This document shows, one piece after another, positions 31,442-39,641 of a DNA stretch of 64,000 nucleotides. This DNA comes from Oscillospiraceae bacterium (GTDB lineage Bacteria; Bacillota; Clostridia; Oscillospirales; Oscillospiraceae). The position numbers and the translations under genes were made by a program. Within the stretch, counting starts at the first letter, position 1; the number at the start of each line of letters is the position of its first letter. The notes beneath the pieces are model-generated. The model saw only the letters and a program-made list of their open reading frames with translations, was not told the DNA's origin and did no database searches. The stretch is taken from positions 1 through 64,000 of the forward strand of contig CAJTFN010000015.1 of NCBI GenBank assembly GCA_910575815.1, in the 5' to 3' direction.

Positions 31442-32343
31442 TTCTGCTCCATTTCCATATCCATAACCCGCACTGGGACATTCAGGTCATACTTCTTCAA
31501 TTCCTCAACACTCCGGAATACCGCATGGCAGCCGTTCATGAGCATCAGACTCATCAGTTTGACTCCAGGCATCTCGACCACCAGGACAGGCTTGCCGATA
31601 CCATGGGCGTATCCGGCTTCCCAATTCGTCCCGGCGGTAGACTGCCGGCCGTAGCTCAGGCAGACCACGAAGTCGGCGCTCTGAATTGCCTGGATGTCAT
31701 ACTCAAACACAGCGCGGCCCCAGTCAGGGTTCGGCATGTCGTAGGCGTTCGGGAACTTGTGCTCCAGGGGCAGGACGACCGAGTGACCAAGGCTCCGGAA
31801 GTGTTCGCAGACATCGATGGCCGCCCTGCGCTCGTTCTCCCCAAAGAAGGGGGAGGCAAGGTACAGCTTTTTGCTGGGCAGCCGGTGGTCCGGCACGTCA
31901 TAAATATAATCCCAGCCTTCGTCCATCCGGGGAAACTCTTTAATCTCGAAATAATGAGAAAGCTTCTCAATATCGAAATTGCGCCCACGGCCCACATGGT
32001 TCAGTAAGCAGGTTTCTTTCGTCGTATCGAGCCGTACGAGCGTCTTGTAGCACTGGATACCCGCCTCCTTAATCGGGGTAAGGTAGTCCATGCGGAACTG
32101 CCGATATAGGTTGCAGGCATCGTAGACAACGCTGTGCCCTTGACGAAGATGCTTCATCATCCGGGAAAGGAGAACTGTATAGATGTCCTCCGGATTTCCG
32201 AAATGGTCCTGGCTGCCATACAGCTCCCGCCGGATGTCGTCCGCCGCCAGGTAGATGTAGTTGGGATTTGCCGCCACGAGGGCCTTTGCGTATGTGGTCT
32301 TCCCAGATGCGGGAAAACCGTACATGAATACAAGCTCAGTCAT
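31438..32343 (-). CDS. P-loop nucleotide kinase fused to nucleoside 2-deoxyribosyltransferase-like domain, 301 aa
   Basis: Residues 1-155: P-loop kinase of the polynucleotide/zeta-kinase type (GFPASGKTTYAKAL Walker A; AADDIRRELYG; VVYDACNLYRQFR). Residues 170-301: KLYLASPFFGENERRAA, DIQAIQSADFVVCL, GTNWEAGYAHGIGKPVLVV, the order and catalytic Glu of nucleoside 2-deoxyribosyltransferases. Both active sites look intact. A role in end-healing or in remodelling modified nucleotides is inference. Overlaps the helicase gene by 8 nt. Confidence 0.82.
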   Translation of the reverse strand: MTELVFMYGFPASGKTTYAKALVAANPNYIYLAADDIRRELYGSQDHFGNPEDIYTVLLSRMMKHLRQGHSVVYDACNLYRQFRMDYLTPIKEAGIQCYKTLVRLDTTKETCLLNHVGRGRNFDIEKLSHYFEIKEFPRMDEGWDYIYDVPDHRLPSKKLYLASPFFGENERRAAIDVCEHFRSLGHSVVLPLEHKFPNAYDMPNPDWGRAVFEYDIQAIQSADFVVCLSYGRQSTAGTNWEAGYAHGIGKPVLVVEMPGVKLMSLMLMNGCHAVFRSVEELKKYDLNVPVRVMDMEMEQK

Positions 32344-34474
32344 GTTCCTCCTCCTTTTCTGCCTCAGAGAGCCACTCTTTCAGCATTGTTTGCCGTTTTG
32401 TGGCCGCTTCGTACTCAACTGCCCGGCACATGGCGCGTCTTGAGCCGACAACAACCAGAAGCCGCTTGGCCCGGGAGAAGCCGGTATACACCAGATGCCG
32501 CTCCAGCATGCCGTAGTTTGTGGTGTGCAGCGGAATGATGACGATAGGGTACTCCGAACCCTGAGATTTGTGGATGGTGATGGCATACGCCAGAGCCAGC
32601 TCGTTGAGCTCGGTATCGGCGTATTTTACCTCCCGGCCCTCGACGGCCACTGTGATTTCCCGGTCGGTCACATCGACGGACATTACAAGCCCGACATCGC
32701 CGTTGAAAACTTCCTTATCATAGTTATTTACCATTTGGATAACCTTATCTCCCTCCCGGAAAGTGTAATCCCCGCAGATAATGGACGGACCAACCGGGTT
32801 CAGCGCCGCCTGGAGAGCCTCGTTGAGGGCGCGGGTACCAATAGCGGAGGTCTTTTGCGGAGCAAGGACCTGTATGTCCGTTGGGGAAACAGAGTATGCC
32901 ACCGGCAGCCGTTTCCTGGTCAGCTCCACGATTTGCTGGGAAATATGTCCGGCATCGTCATCCCGGATGAAAAAGAAATCAGAATCTTTCCCGTACTTGA
33001 ATTCGGGACACTCACCGTTGTTGACACGGTGGCAATTGGTGATGATATTGCTGCCCTGAGCCTGCCGGAAGATTTTCGTCAGCCGAATGACGGGGACAGC
33101 ACCGGAATCGATAATGTCCCGAAGCACCGTGCCGGGGCCAACGGAAGGGAGCTGGTCCACATCGCCAGCCAGAATCAGGCGCATGCTGGTGGGGATTGCC
33201 CGCAGCAGCGCGTTCATCAACACAGTGTCAATCATAGAGGACTCATCCACAATGAGAACGTCTCCATCAATGGGGTTCTCGGCATTTCGGGTGAATCCGC
33301 CCTCTCTGGAACTTTCCAACAGGCGATGAATAGTCCGTGATTCCATCCCGGCAGCCTCTTCCATGCGTTTGGCCGCTCTGCCAGTGGGGGCGGCAAGCTG
33401 AATATCCAGGCCGTTCTCCTCCAGTGCGGCGATGATGCCCCTGGTGACTGTCGTTTTCCCGGTTCCGGGGCCGCCAGTGAGAACCATAACCTTGCTGCTC
33501 ATTGCCAGCTGAATCGCATCCGCTTGGGCGTCATCATAAATAACTCCCGTTTTGTCTTGGATGGAATCAATATCAACCGGCAGAGGCCCGCTGGTGTTCA
33601 GCAGCCGTTTCAGGTTTCCAGCAATGCCTTTCTCGGCATAGTAGAGTGGCTTGAGATATAAGGTGTCCCTGCCTTCTCTTACAATTTCCTCAGTGGCAAC
33701 CATGTCGTCCAGAGTTGCCTGGAGGCGCACCTCATCCACGTTCAGCAGCTCCATGGCCCTGTCCACAATTTGCTTTCTGGTAGCGTAGACATGGCCGCTG
33801 TTCGTGATTTCGTGCATGACGTACAGGGCGCCGCCGCGAAGGCGGACATAGCTGTTTTCATCAATTCCCATACTCATAGCCAGCTTGTCGGCGGTCAGGA
33901 AGCCCACACCGGACACCTCGTCGGCCAGGCGGTAGGGATTTTCCTTTATGACCGCAATGCTGGTTTCTTTGTACTTCCGGTAGATGCGGCGGGCGATGGA
34001 GCCTGAAATCCCGTATGGCAGCAGGAAAAGGGATAGGTCGCGGACCTCGTTCTGCTGGGCCCAGGACGCTTTGATTTTTGAGAGAGTCTTCTTCCCGATG
34101 CCGCGGACTTCAATCAGGCGCTCCGGGGTCTTATCCATAATTTCGATGGAGTCCACCCCAAAATGGGCAACAATACGCGCCGCATATTTCGGCCCTATGC
34201 CGCTGGTGTAATCGCTGATGTACAGCTTGATGCTTTCGAGGTCCCGGGGAGCAGATTCACTCCATGATAAGACAGCGAACTGCCGCCCGTATTTGTGGTG
34301 TTCCTTCCAGTCTCCCTGCGCCTCCAAAACGCAGCCCTTTGTGGCTGACGCAAGGTCGCCAACCAGGGTGACATGGCCGGTCTCTGTGCTACACGAAAGA
34401 ACCGCGTAGCCGGTTTCCTGATTCCGATATACAAAATCGGAGATTATTCCTTTTAACAATTCAATGATAGTCAT
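32336..34474 (-). CDS. recD2: RecD2/YrrC-like SF1B DNA helicase, 712 aa
   Basis: N-terminal OB-like region (residues 1-85), tandem helix-hairpin-helix (GIGPKYAARIVAHFG; VRGIGKKTLSKIKASW), then GGPGTGKTTVTRG (Walker A), LIVDESSMIDT (Walker B), LILAGDVDQLPSVGPG (III) and the UvrD-C2-like end ALAYAITIHKSQGSEYP (V/VI). Length is close to the about 750-aa RecD2 family: 5'-3' DNA helicases acting without RecBC in repair or replication. Confidence 0.92.
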   Translation of the reverse strand: MTIIELLKGIISDFVYRNQETGYAVLSCSTETGHVTLVGDLASATKGCVLEAQGDWKEHHKYGRQFAVLSWSESAPRDLESIKLYISDYTSGIGPKYAARIVAHFGVDSIEIMDKTPERLIEVRGIGKKTLSKIKASWAQQNEVRDLSLFLLPYGISGSIARRIYRKYKETSIAVIKENPYRLADEVSGVGFLTADKLAMSMGIDENSYVRLRGGALYVMHEITNSGHVYATRKQIVDRAMELLNVDEVRLQATLDDMVATEEIVREGRDTLYLKPLYYAEKGIAGNLKRLLNTSGPLPVDIDSIQDKTGVIYDDAQADAIQLAMSSKVMVLTGGPGTGKTTVTRGIIAALEENGLDIQLAAPTGRAAKRMEEAAGMESRTIHRLLESSREGGFTRNAENPIDGDVLIVDESSMIDTVLMNALLRAIPTSMRLILAGDVDQLPSVGPGTVLRDIIDSGAVPVIRLTKIFRQAQGSNIITNCHRVNNGECPEFKYGKDSDFFFIRDDDAGHISQQIVELTRKRLPVAYSVSPTDIQVLAPQKTSAIGTRALNEALQAALNPVGPSIICGDYTFREGDKVIQMVNNYDKEVFNGDVGLVMSVDVTDREITVAVEGREVKYADTELNELALAYAITIHKSQGSEYPIVIIPLHTTNYGMLERHLVYTGFSRAKRLLVVVGSRRAMCRAVEYEAATKRQTMLKEWLSEAEKEEEHD

Positions 34475-34513
34475 CTCCTTTTGCCTGATTTCCCATCAAT
34501 ATGAGATTGTCGT

Positions 34514-34543
34514 ATTATATGCAGATTGCCAAGAAAACCATTC
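34514..34543 (-). promoter_or_regulatory. promoter of recD2 operon
   Basis: -35 GAATGG (34543-34538), 18 bp, TGCA then TATAAT (34519-34514). Confidence 0.6.
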
Positions 34544-34573
34544 AGCCCCTCCAGCAAACGCTGGAGGGGACTG
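34543..34573 (-). terminator. terminator of 34594-35337
   Basis: CCCCTCCAGC/GCTGGAGGGG hairpin; a near copy lies at 35456-35485. Confidence 0.65.
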
Positions 34574-34593
34574 CGCACAGAGTGTGTAGCAAA

Positions 34594-35337
34594 TCATGTG
34601 TCTTCCTCGGGGCCAGAAAATGACTCGTCCTGGTTCACCTCTAAGGTGATGACTCCGGAAATCTCCAGACTTCCTACCGAGCAGTATGTTTCGATTCCAT
34701 GCTGAGATAGGAACTTATCGGAAATATAAGTATCAATATCGCCCCAGTTGAAATCACAACAGGTATCTTTCCACGCCTGCTTTCCCTCGGGGGTATTGAG
34801 GAACTTAAGGGCTACCCCGCGAAGGAGCTGAAGCCAGTGAGCGTCATTTCCAGTGTCCATCCAATTTGGAGGAGAAATGACATAAATAGAGGCATACCGT
34901 TCGACATTGAGCCCGTCCTGCCGGGTGCGGTTGAGGATGACCAGGTACTTTGCCGGAGTGGCCGGAAGCGAACAAGAGACTTCATTGGACTCAAAGTCAA
35001 AAGTCCCGTTGTTGAGGGGGTCGATGAAAATTTTCTGGATTCCCTTAATAATCTCCAGCTGGTGTTCCCATCTGTCCCTGACAAGGGAAACCTCCTCAAG
35101 CAGCACTGTTTTGCGACCTGAGTGGATATCCATTTGCAAGGGAATGTTTTTCGCATTCCCCCGAACAGAGACGGCGAGAATATCGGGGGTATACTCAACC
35201 CCCGAGGCCGTCCAGATATGGACCTTTGTGTCCCATTTCCCGAGCGTTATCCTCATTTCGTACGTGTCGCCGGTCCATACCTGAATGCGTGTGTCGGATG
35301 TCTGTCTATCACTGGTTTTTTTGTACAAATACTGCAT
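34594..35337 (-). CDS. uncharacterised protein, 247 aa
   Basis: ATG 35337 after GAAGGAGG. MQYLYKKTSDRQTSDTRIQVW..., mixed alpha/beta, with acidic tail (VNQDESFSGPEEDT). No motif recognised. Transcribed alone between hairpins. Confidence 0.7.
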   Translation of the reverse strand: MQYLYKKTSDRQTSDTRIQVWTGDTYEMRITLGKWDTKVHIWTASGVEYTPDILAVSVRGNAKNIPLQMDIHSGRKTVLLEEVSLVRDRWEHQLEIIKGIQKIFIDPLNNGTFDFESNEVSCSLPATPAKYLVILNRTRQDGLNVERYASIYVISPPNWMDTGNDAHWLQLLRGVALKFLNTPEGKQAWKDTCCDFNWGDIDTYISDKFLSQHGIETYCSVGSLEISGVITLEVNQDESFSGPEEDT

Positions 35338-35427
35338 ATTACCTCCTTCTAGCCAACGACATTGCCGCTGTGTGCTTTGCATATTCTCTTTTGAAATCTT
35401 CTTTTAACCCTTTAGGGGAATTACTGT

Positions 35428-35456
35428 GTTATATGTAAATACCAAGAAAACAATTC
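35428..35456 (-). promoter_or_regulatory. promoter of 34594-35337
   Basis: -35 GAATTG (35456-35451), 17 bp, ACA then TATAAC (35433-35428). Confidence 0.6.
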
Positions 35457-35485
35457 AGCCCCTCCAGCGTTTGCTGGAGAGGCTG
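35456..35485 (-). terminator. terminator of 35498-36886 operon
   Basis: AGCCTCTCCAGC/GCTGGAGGGGCT hairpin. Confidence 0.65.
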
Positions 35486-35497
35486 CTTGTGGCAAAC

Positions 35498-35833
35498 TCA
35501 GATAACCTTCGACTGCTTGTGAAGGTCAGCAACCCAGGAATCGCCATCGGTGACGCATGTGTACTCGCCCAACTTCTGCATGGGCACCTCGCAGGCATCA
35601 AACCCGCCGTCGCAGTATCCAAACTCATTTCCGCTACCGCAGCCACACAGGTCGAGCCCGAAGCGGTTGGCGCAATGGTTGCAGCTGTAGGACGTCTCGA
35701 AACGGGGAACCTTTCGCAGGTCCAGGCCGGGGAAGAACTTCTTCCGCCGGTATGCCAGACAGGAATAATCCTGCCCGTCCACCGTGACGGTAATAGCGCC
35801 GCAAGCGCAGCGAGAATATTTTTCATAGTTCAT
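35498..35833 (-). CDS. Cys-rich zinc-binding-type protein, 111 aa
   Basis: ATG 35833 after AAAGGAGACC. Cys pairs CACG, CNHC and LCGCGSG suggest a metal-binding fold. Start overlaps the preceding stop by 4 nt. Function unknown. Confidence 0.7.
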   Translation of the reverse strand: MNYEKYSRCACGAITVTVDGQDYSCLAYRRKKFFPGLDLRKVPRFETSYSCNHCANRFGLDLCGCGSGNEFGYCDGGFDACEVPMQKLGEYTCVTDGDSWVADLHKQSKVI

Positions 35834-36177
35834 GCTGCGGTCTCCTTTCCAATAGTTCCTTCCTCGGCAATACACACCGCCACGCAGTCCCGACTGCCAG
35901 GGCAGCGGTAACGCATAGCGGAACCAGGTTCATCCAGCGGGGCAAACCCCAAGCTGTGCAGGGTGTTGTTGACGGTCTCTGCCACCTTCATGGTAACGCC
36001 GCCCTTAATGGGCTCTGCGGCTGGGAAGTGGTCCTCAAACGCGCGGACACGGATTCCACCCGGCAGTACACGACTGCCCTCCTCTACAGCAATGGCTTCA
36101 CCTCGCCAAAACTGGTCTAGGATAGAAAGAACCATGCCAGTGTAGCTTCCGCAGACATTGATGTCGAAATCACTCAT
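35830..36177 (-). CDS. uncharacterised protein, 115 aa
   Basis: MSDFDINVCGSYTGMVLSILDQFWRGEA... ; RYRCPGSRDCVAVCI near the C-terminus has three Cys. Overlaps both neighbours by 4-8 nt, indicating coupled translation. Confidence 0.7.
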   Translation of the reverse strand: MSDFDINVCGSYTGMVLSILDQFWRGEAIAVEEGSRVLPGGIRVRAFEDHFPAAEPIKGGVTMKVAETVNNTLHSLGFAPLDEPGSAMRYRCPGSRDCVAVCIAEEGTIGKETAA

Positions 36178-36574
36178 CGCCGGGTACCCCCTTGGCGAAG
36201 TTGCCTCTGTATTCCTCAGTGATATTGTCCATGTTGTCCAAGGCGGCCTGGGTAATGAGCAGAAAGAACTCCTTCTCCGGCATGCCTAAGAGTCGCTCGG
36301 GACCCTCATCCAGCAGGGTGAGGGTCATGGCGTTGATGACGTCGTCCATCATCAGCGGTGCGCCCGCAGTTGGGTTGCTCTCGGTGTAGCCCCAATAGCG
36401 GATTACCAGCCGGAAAGCAATGGCCGAGTCAACATCCGACCAGGAAGAGAGCTTGAGTGCTCCCAAGGCGACATCGCAGCTGTGGACAAATTCCTCCTTG
36501 GTGCAGCTTCCATCGCGAATCTCTGCCTGGGAGCCGCTGAGAAAGCCGTCGTAGATACGTTTGGTAAGATTCAT
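36170..36574 (-). CDS. uncharacterised helical protein, 134 aa
   Basis: ATG 36574 after AAGGGGGGAAGG. MNLTKRIYDGFLSGSQAEIRDGSCTKEEF... mostly helical. Operon with 35498-36177. No family recognised. Confidence 0.7.
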   Translation of the reverse strand: MNLTKRIYDGFLSGSQAEIRDGSCTKEEFVHSCDVALGALKLSSWSDVDSAIAFRLVIRYWGYTESNPTAGAPLMMDDVINAMTLTLLDEGPERLLGMPEKEFFLLITQAALDNMDNITEEYRGNFAKGVPGDE

Positions 36575-36595
36575 AATCCTTCCCCCCTTGAAAAT

Positions 36596-36886
36596 TTAAT
36601 TCTGCTTCAACCCAGTGCCTTTGCAGTCGGAACAGGAAACGGTTTCCGTTTGGCCGGCAGCATCCGGGCGGCGGAGCTCGCCATCCCCGCCGCACTTGGG
36701 GCAAAGGTAGTTGGCAGCCGCAGCATTGATGGTCCGGACGGCGTTGTCGAGGGCCTCGCTCTCAGCATCCAGGGCGGCAATACGTTGCTCATAGTCCGCC
36801 CGTAGCTGCCTCTTTTCAGCCTCGATAGCGGCGCGGCGACGGAACGCAGCTTGAATGGTGGCATTGGTTTTCCTATTCATTGCCAT
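36596..36886 (-). CDS. coiled-coil protein with DnaJ-type zinc knuckle, 96 aa
   Basis: MNRKTNATIQAAFRRRAAIEAEKRQL gives a long charged coiled coil (residues 5-55); the C-terminus LCPKCGGDGEL...SCSDCKGTGL is a CxxCxGxG pair like the DnaJ zinc finger. First gene of the operon. Confidence 0.75.
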   Translation of the reverse strand: MAMNRKTNATIQAAFRRRAAIEAEKRQLRADYEQRIAALDAESEALDNAVRTINAAAANYLCPKCGGDGELRRPDAAGQTETVSCSDCKGTGLKQN

Positions 36887-36935
36887 AAAATCTCCTTTTT
36901 AGATTTCTTCGAATATGTTGTTCTTCCCGTGGTAG

Positions 36936-36977
36936 CCCCCATGCTTGAAGGAGGGGCATTACGATGTTCTTGATAAA
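36936..36977 (-). mobile_element. decayed TnpB-type palindromic end
   Basis: On the minus strand TTATCAAGAACATCGTAAT followed by CCCCTCCTTCAAGCATGGGG parallels the left end at 18876-18909 and the mini-element at 675-720 (TTATC.., GTAAT, CCCCT.CCTT.A.GCATGGGG), with several substitutions. No right-end TCAA is evident. Confidence 0.5.
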
Positions 36978-37008
36978 TTTTGCTTCTCCTTTCGTGTAGT
37001 CTTGGCTC

Positions 37009-37037
37009 GTTATATGCGAAGTTGGAGAATCCAATTC
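37009..37037 (-). promoter_or_regulatory. promoter of 36886-35498 operon
   Basis: -35 GAATTG (37037-37032), 17 bp, GCA then TATAAC (37014-37009). Confidence 0.65.
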
Positions 37038-37040
37038 TTT

Positions 37041-37097
37041 GATTTGGCAAGACAAGAGCCGGCGAACTTGGGATTGCTCGCATGCGCCCCGACACAG
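37041..37097 (-). repeat. bipartite 57-bp repeat, copy 9
   Basis: Minus-strand CTGTGTCGGGGC (from 37097) and GTCTTGCCAAATC (to 37041), 3 bp from the -35 box at 37032-37037. Confidence 0.75.
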
Positions 37098-37147
37098 AAG
37101 AGGGGGAGGGCTTCATGGGATTTTGCCATGGCAGCAACCCACTCAAG

Positions 37148-37205
37148 CTGTGTCGGGCTCCGGCTGGCCCGGCAACCCCTGACCACAGCCTTTTCGTGTC
37201 AAACC
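37148..37205 (+). repeat. bipartite 57-bp repeat, copy 10
   Basis: CTGTGTCGGGC (from 37148) and TTTTCGTGTCAAACC (ending 37205), 9 bp before the -35 box at 37215; head-to-head with copy 9. Confidence 0.75.
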
Positions 37206-37214
37206 AAAAGGCCG

Positions 37215-37243
37215 GAATCAACCACGTGCCGATGGCATATCAT
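37215..37243 (+). promoter_or_regulatory. promoter of 37272-37481
   Basis: -35 GAATCA (37215-37220), 17 bp, GCA then TATCAT (37238-37243). Confidence 0.6.
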
Positions 37244-37271
37244 CAGGCAAAACCACAAGGAGGAGAAAAAC

Positions 37272-37481
37272 ATGCCTAGGCTCGTATGGTTTTTTGTTGC
37301 TCCGTTTGTCCGAGGTCCCGCCCGCCGCATATCCTTCGCTGCTGGCATCATCGCCAATCCCAACTACCACTTTGCCCTGTACGACAAGGATGGTGTCTGC
37401 CAGGGAGGCGCAAGAACATTCCGGGAGGCGCTCCGGCGCCGGAAGGAGGACGGGCTGTATATTGCCCGCCGCATCTGCTAA
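37272..37481 (+). CDS. small basic protein, 69 aa
   Basis: ATG 37272 after AAGGAGGAG. MPRLVWFFVAPFVRGPARR... with a hydrophobic start and Arg-rich C-terminus (REALRRRKEDGLYIARRIC). Could be membrane-associated; not recognised. Confidence 0.6.
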   Translation: MPRLVWFFVAPFVRGPARRISFAAGIIANPNYHFALYDKDGVCQGGARTFREALRRRKEDGLYIARRIC

Positions 37482-37498
37482 TTCTCCACAAAAAAGAG

Positions 37499-37530
37499 TC
37501 CGCCAAATTTCTGGCGGGCTCTTCTATTTT
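37499..37530 (+). terminator. rho-independent terminator
   Basis: GTCCGCCAAA/TCTGGCGGGCTC hairpin then TTCTATTTT. Confidence 0.7.
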
Positions 37531-37533
37531 GCG

Positions 37534-37562
37534 TAATAAAATTTCGAGAACTTGCATAGGAT
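37534..37562 (+). promoter_or_regulatory. probable promoter of 37906-38340 leader
   Basis: TAATAA (37534-37539), 17 bp, TGCA then TAGGAT (37557-37562). Confidence 0.45.
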
Positions 37563-37905
37563 GAGCCAACATAAATTTTGGAGAGTTGGAGAACTTTTCG
37601 GAAAATCCCAGGCGTGCGCCTGTGCATATAGATGTTGCCGGAATGGCTTCACTTCATTGTCCAGCAGTTAAGAGCTGCTGAAACGATATATTGCATCAAG
37701 CGGGAGCCGGCCAGGGAGAGAGGGTTGATAAATACCCCTCTCTGGCCGCTCAATCAAGCGGAAATTCCAGACGTTTTGTCTGTTTTGAATAGATTCTTGC
37801 CGGGTCGGCCTACTTGTTTTCCAGGCCAGACCCATGCGGGGCTGCCTGTCTATATACAGCTCCGTAAGACCTCACCGCAAGGGAGGCTGGGCAAGGAGAA
37901 CCACC
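37563..37905 (+). ncRNA. 343-nt leader with a strong hairpin
   Basis: A gene-free leader contains GGCCAGGGAGAGAGGG paired with CCCCTCTCTGGCC across a 10-nt AT loop (37709-37748) and a GC-rich 3' part before the ribosome site. A cis-regulatory leader is possible; no known riboswitch is recognised. Confidence 0.35.
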
Positions 37906-38340
37906 ATGGAGAACAACAATATCAAGAAAAATTTCATCGCTTTGGTTAATGCCTGTGGAACACGGGATGATATTCTCAAAATGATTGAGAACAACATGAA
38001 TCTCCTGTTGGCCTATGTTTGTGCGGTCTACAACATGGAGACGCAGCTTCCCATCCTCCGATTCCGTCTGGAGGGTGAGGACTACCGGGACGCCGTGATG
38101 GAACTGGACCTCCGGCGGCGCCGTGCACACAACGCGGCCATCTCTGGCACAGCTGCCCTTTGCCGTATAGCCGCCATGAGGAATGTGGCCCCGATGTTCG
38201 ATGGTGTTTTCGACATGGACGATTGCGCCTTCGACCGCAACATCATTGGCGACTTCTGCGTGGCTGCTGTCAACGCGCTGGTGATGGACCGCAAAAAGCC
38301 GGTCACCATCCAGAGCATGCTTGAAGCGACGAACAACTGA
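37906..38340 (+). CDS. DUF3232-like phage/plasmid protein, 144 aa
   Basis: ATG 37906 after AAGGAGAACC. Contains YVCAVYNMETQLPILRFRLEG, YRDAVMELDLRRRRAHNAAI and a helical C-terminus, as I remember for DUF3232 phage proteins. Biochemical role unknown. Confidence 0.65.
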   Translation: MENNNIKKNFIALVNACGTRDDILKMIENNMNLLLAYVCAVYNMETQLPILRFRLEGEDYRDAVMELDLRRRRAHNAAISGTAALCRIAAMRNVAPMFDGVFDMDDCAFDRNIIGDFCVAAVNALVMDRKKPVTIQSMLEATNN

Positions 38341-38344
38341 GAAG

Positions 38345-38402
38345 CTACCCCGCCTGGGAGGGATACGGAAAATTTCCGTGTGCCTTTCTTGGCGGGGTAG
38401 TT
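38345..38402 (+). terminator. long terminator hairpin
   Basis: CTACCCCGCC...GGCGGGGTAG enclosing an inner GGAAAATTTCC stem. Confidence 0.65.
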
Positions 38403-38486
38403 TGCGTTTGGGAATACTTTCCTCCAGGGGTGCATAAGATACCACCAAACCCAAAGAGGAAGGTACCGATACATTTTCGCAGTGTG

Positions 38487-38515
38487 TTGACACGTGGTTT
38501 GGTTTCAGCTACCAT
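38487..38515 (+). promoter_or_regulatory. sigma-A-like promoter of 38558-39270
   Basis: TTGACA (38487-38492), 17 bp, TACCAT (38510-38515); the spacer lacks the GCA of the element promoter type. Confidence 0.55.
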
Positions 38516-38557
38516 GTGGGAAATGCCTGCACTGTTTGGTAAAGAAGAGGAGGCGCT

Positions 38558-38761
38558 ATGTATCTGGCAATCATCAGCAGCAATAGCAGTCACCAGCACA
38601 CTCACAAAACCATCAGCAAGGGGGCTCTCAAAGCCGCCCTGGATTTTGGCCGCTGTGAGGGTGGTGAAGTGGTTCGCGTATACAGCAGGGCGGGCCGCCT
38701 GCTTTCTGAGGCCCGGTGGACGCCCGAAGACGGTGGCAAATACTACCGCTGCGCGGTTTGA
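38558..38761 (+). CDS. small uncharacterised protein, 67 aa
   Basis: ATG 38558 after AAGAGGAGG. MYLAIISSNSSHQHTHKTISKG... His/Ser-rich start, basic. Followed after 14 nt by the next gene. Confidence 0.65.
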   Translation: MYLAIISSNSSHQHTHKTISKGALKAALDFGRCEGGEVVRVYSRAGRLLSEARWTPEDGGKYYRCAV

Positions 38762-38775
38762 AAGGGGGGAGCGCC

Positions 38776-39270
38776 GTGATTTATGAGGAAACTCCCGTGG
38801 ACGGCTTCCCTGGCTGGAGCGTTCGCGAGTATCGCGAGGGCCACTGTGTTCTCATCGTTAACTGCGACGAAAATGGCCCCATGTCGTATTGTTTCAGGCA
38901 CGACAATCCGCTGGGTCCCAGGGCAATCGTTGACCCCACCCCCGGCCAGCCCGGAAGCCTGTATGTCTGCGTAACGTTTGCGGATGTGGCTGCAGAGGTT
39001 GATAAGTTGGATAGGGTCCATCGTATGGTGGATGATGTCCAGAGGTTTTTCAAGAGCCTGGAGGAATCTGGAGCTTTCAAAATCGAAAGAAAAAGCGAAA
39101 ATAAGAAAGAGGTGAATGCCATGCAATACGAAGTTACGTTCTCCCGGTTCGGGACGGCCATTATTGAGGCGGATTCCCGGGAGGAGGCGATGAACCTGGC
39201 GAACAGCTTGAACAGCGGCGAGGTTGCCTGGGATGATGATATCACCCCCACGGATGTTCAGAAAATGTGA
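38776..39270 (+). CDS. two-part uncharacterised protein, 164 aa
   Basis: GTG 38776 after AAGGGGGGAG. Residues 1-105 form one domain (GWSVREYREGHCVLIVNCDENG...), then a Lys-rich linker and MQYEVTFSRFGTAIIEADSREEAMNLAN, which resembles DpnD/PcfM-like small proteins. The inner ATG at 39121 has its own AAAGAGGTG site, so the last part may also be made alone. Confidence 0.65.
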   Translation: MIYEETPVDGFPGWSVREYREGHCVLIVNCDENGPMSYCFRHDNPLGPRAIVDPTPGQPGSLYVCVTFADVAAEVDKLDRVHRMVDDVQRFFKSLEESGAFKIERKSENKKEVNAMQYEVTFSRFGTAIIEADSREEAMNLANSLNSGEVAWDDDITPTDVQKM

Positions 39271-39282
39271 GCCGAGACGCAA

Positions 39283-39316
39283 AAGGACACCCCAACAAGG
39301 GTGTCCTTTTTTTTGT
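39283..39316 (+). terminator. rho-independent terminator
   Basis: AAAGGACACCC/GGGTGTCCTTT with TTTTTTT; also serves the convergent gene. Confidence 0.9.
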
Positions 39317-39523
39317 TTAGGCGTTGTCGACGATGTGCTGAACCCGGCCCACCTGGCCATCCTCCAGCATTACTTTAATACCCCGGGGGTGGTAGAATTT
39401 GTTGGTGAGCAGCCGCCCCACTACGCCGCGGGTCAGCCTGCCTGTGGGCTGGTCTTTTTTCAAGACAATATCCACTGTCATGCCGGGCATAATACAACTC
39501 CGGTGGCAATTGCTGTTCTGCAA
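39317..39523 (-). CDS. ywbE: YwbE-family protein, 68 aa
   Basis: TTG start at 39523, 8 nt after AAAGGAGG; the in-frame ATG upstream lies beyond the promoter. PGMTVDIVLKKDQPTGRLTRGVVGRLLTN...HPRGIKVMLEDGQVGRVQ is the whole YwbE (DUF2196) core. Function in Bacillus is undefined; probably a nucleic-acid-binding beta barrel. Confidence 0.88.
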   Translation of the reverse strand: MQNSNCHRSCIMPGMTVDIVLKKDQPTGRLTRGVVGRLLTNKFYHPRGIKVMLEDGQVGRVQHIVDNA

Positions 39524-39547
39524 GACTAATCGCCTCCTTTCTAGGAC

Positions 39548-39576
39548 ATGATATGCGGGAATTTCAGGCTTGATTT
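39548..39576 (-). promoter_or_regulatory. promoter of ywbE-like gene
   Basis: AAATCA (39576-39571), 17 bp, GCA then TATCAT (39553-39548); back-to-back with 39581-39609. Confidence 0.5.
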
Positions 39577-39580
39577 GCCG

Positions 39581-39609
39581 TGATGGTTTTCTATCATTCC
39601 GCATACAAT
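39581..39609 (+). promoter_or_regulatory. promoter of 39642-40537
   Basis: -35 TGATGG (39581-39586), 17 bp, GCA then TACAAT (39604-39609). Confidence 0.65.
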
Positions 39610-39641
39610 ATGCTTAACAATTCAAACTGGGAGGCTTAGTC

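Larger units (their letters stand above)
36887..37271. other. 385-bp divergent control region
   Basis: Holds a TnpB-type palindrome relic (36936-36977), a leftward promoter, two face-to-face bipartite repeats (copies 9 and 10) and a rightward promoter. No gene seen. Confidence 0.7.
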
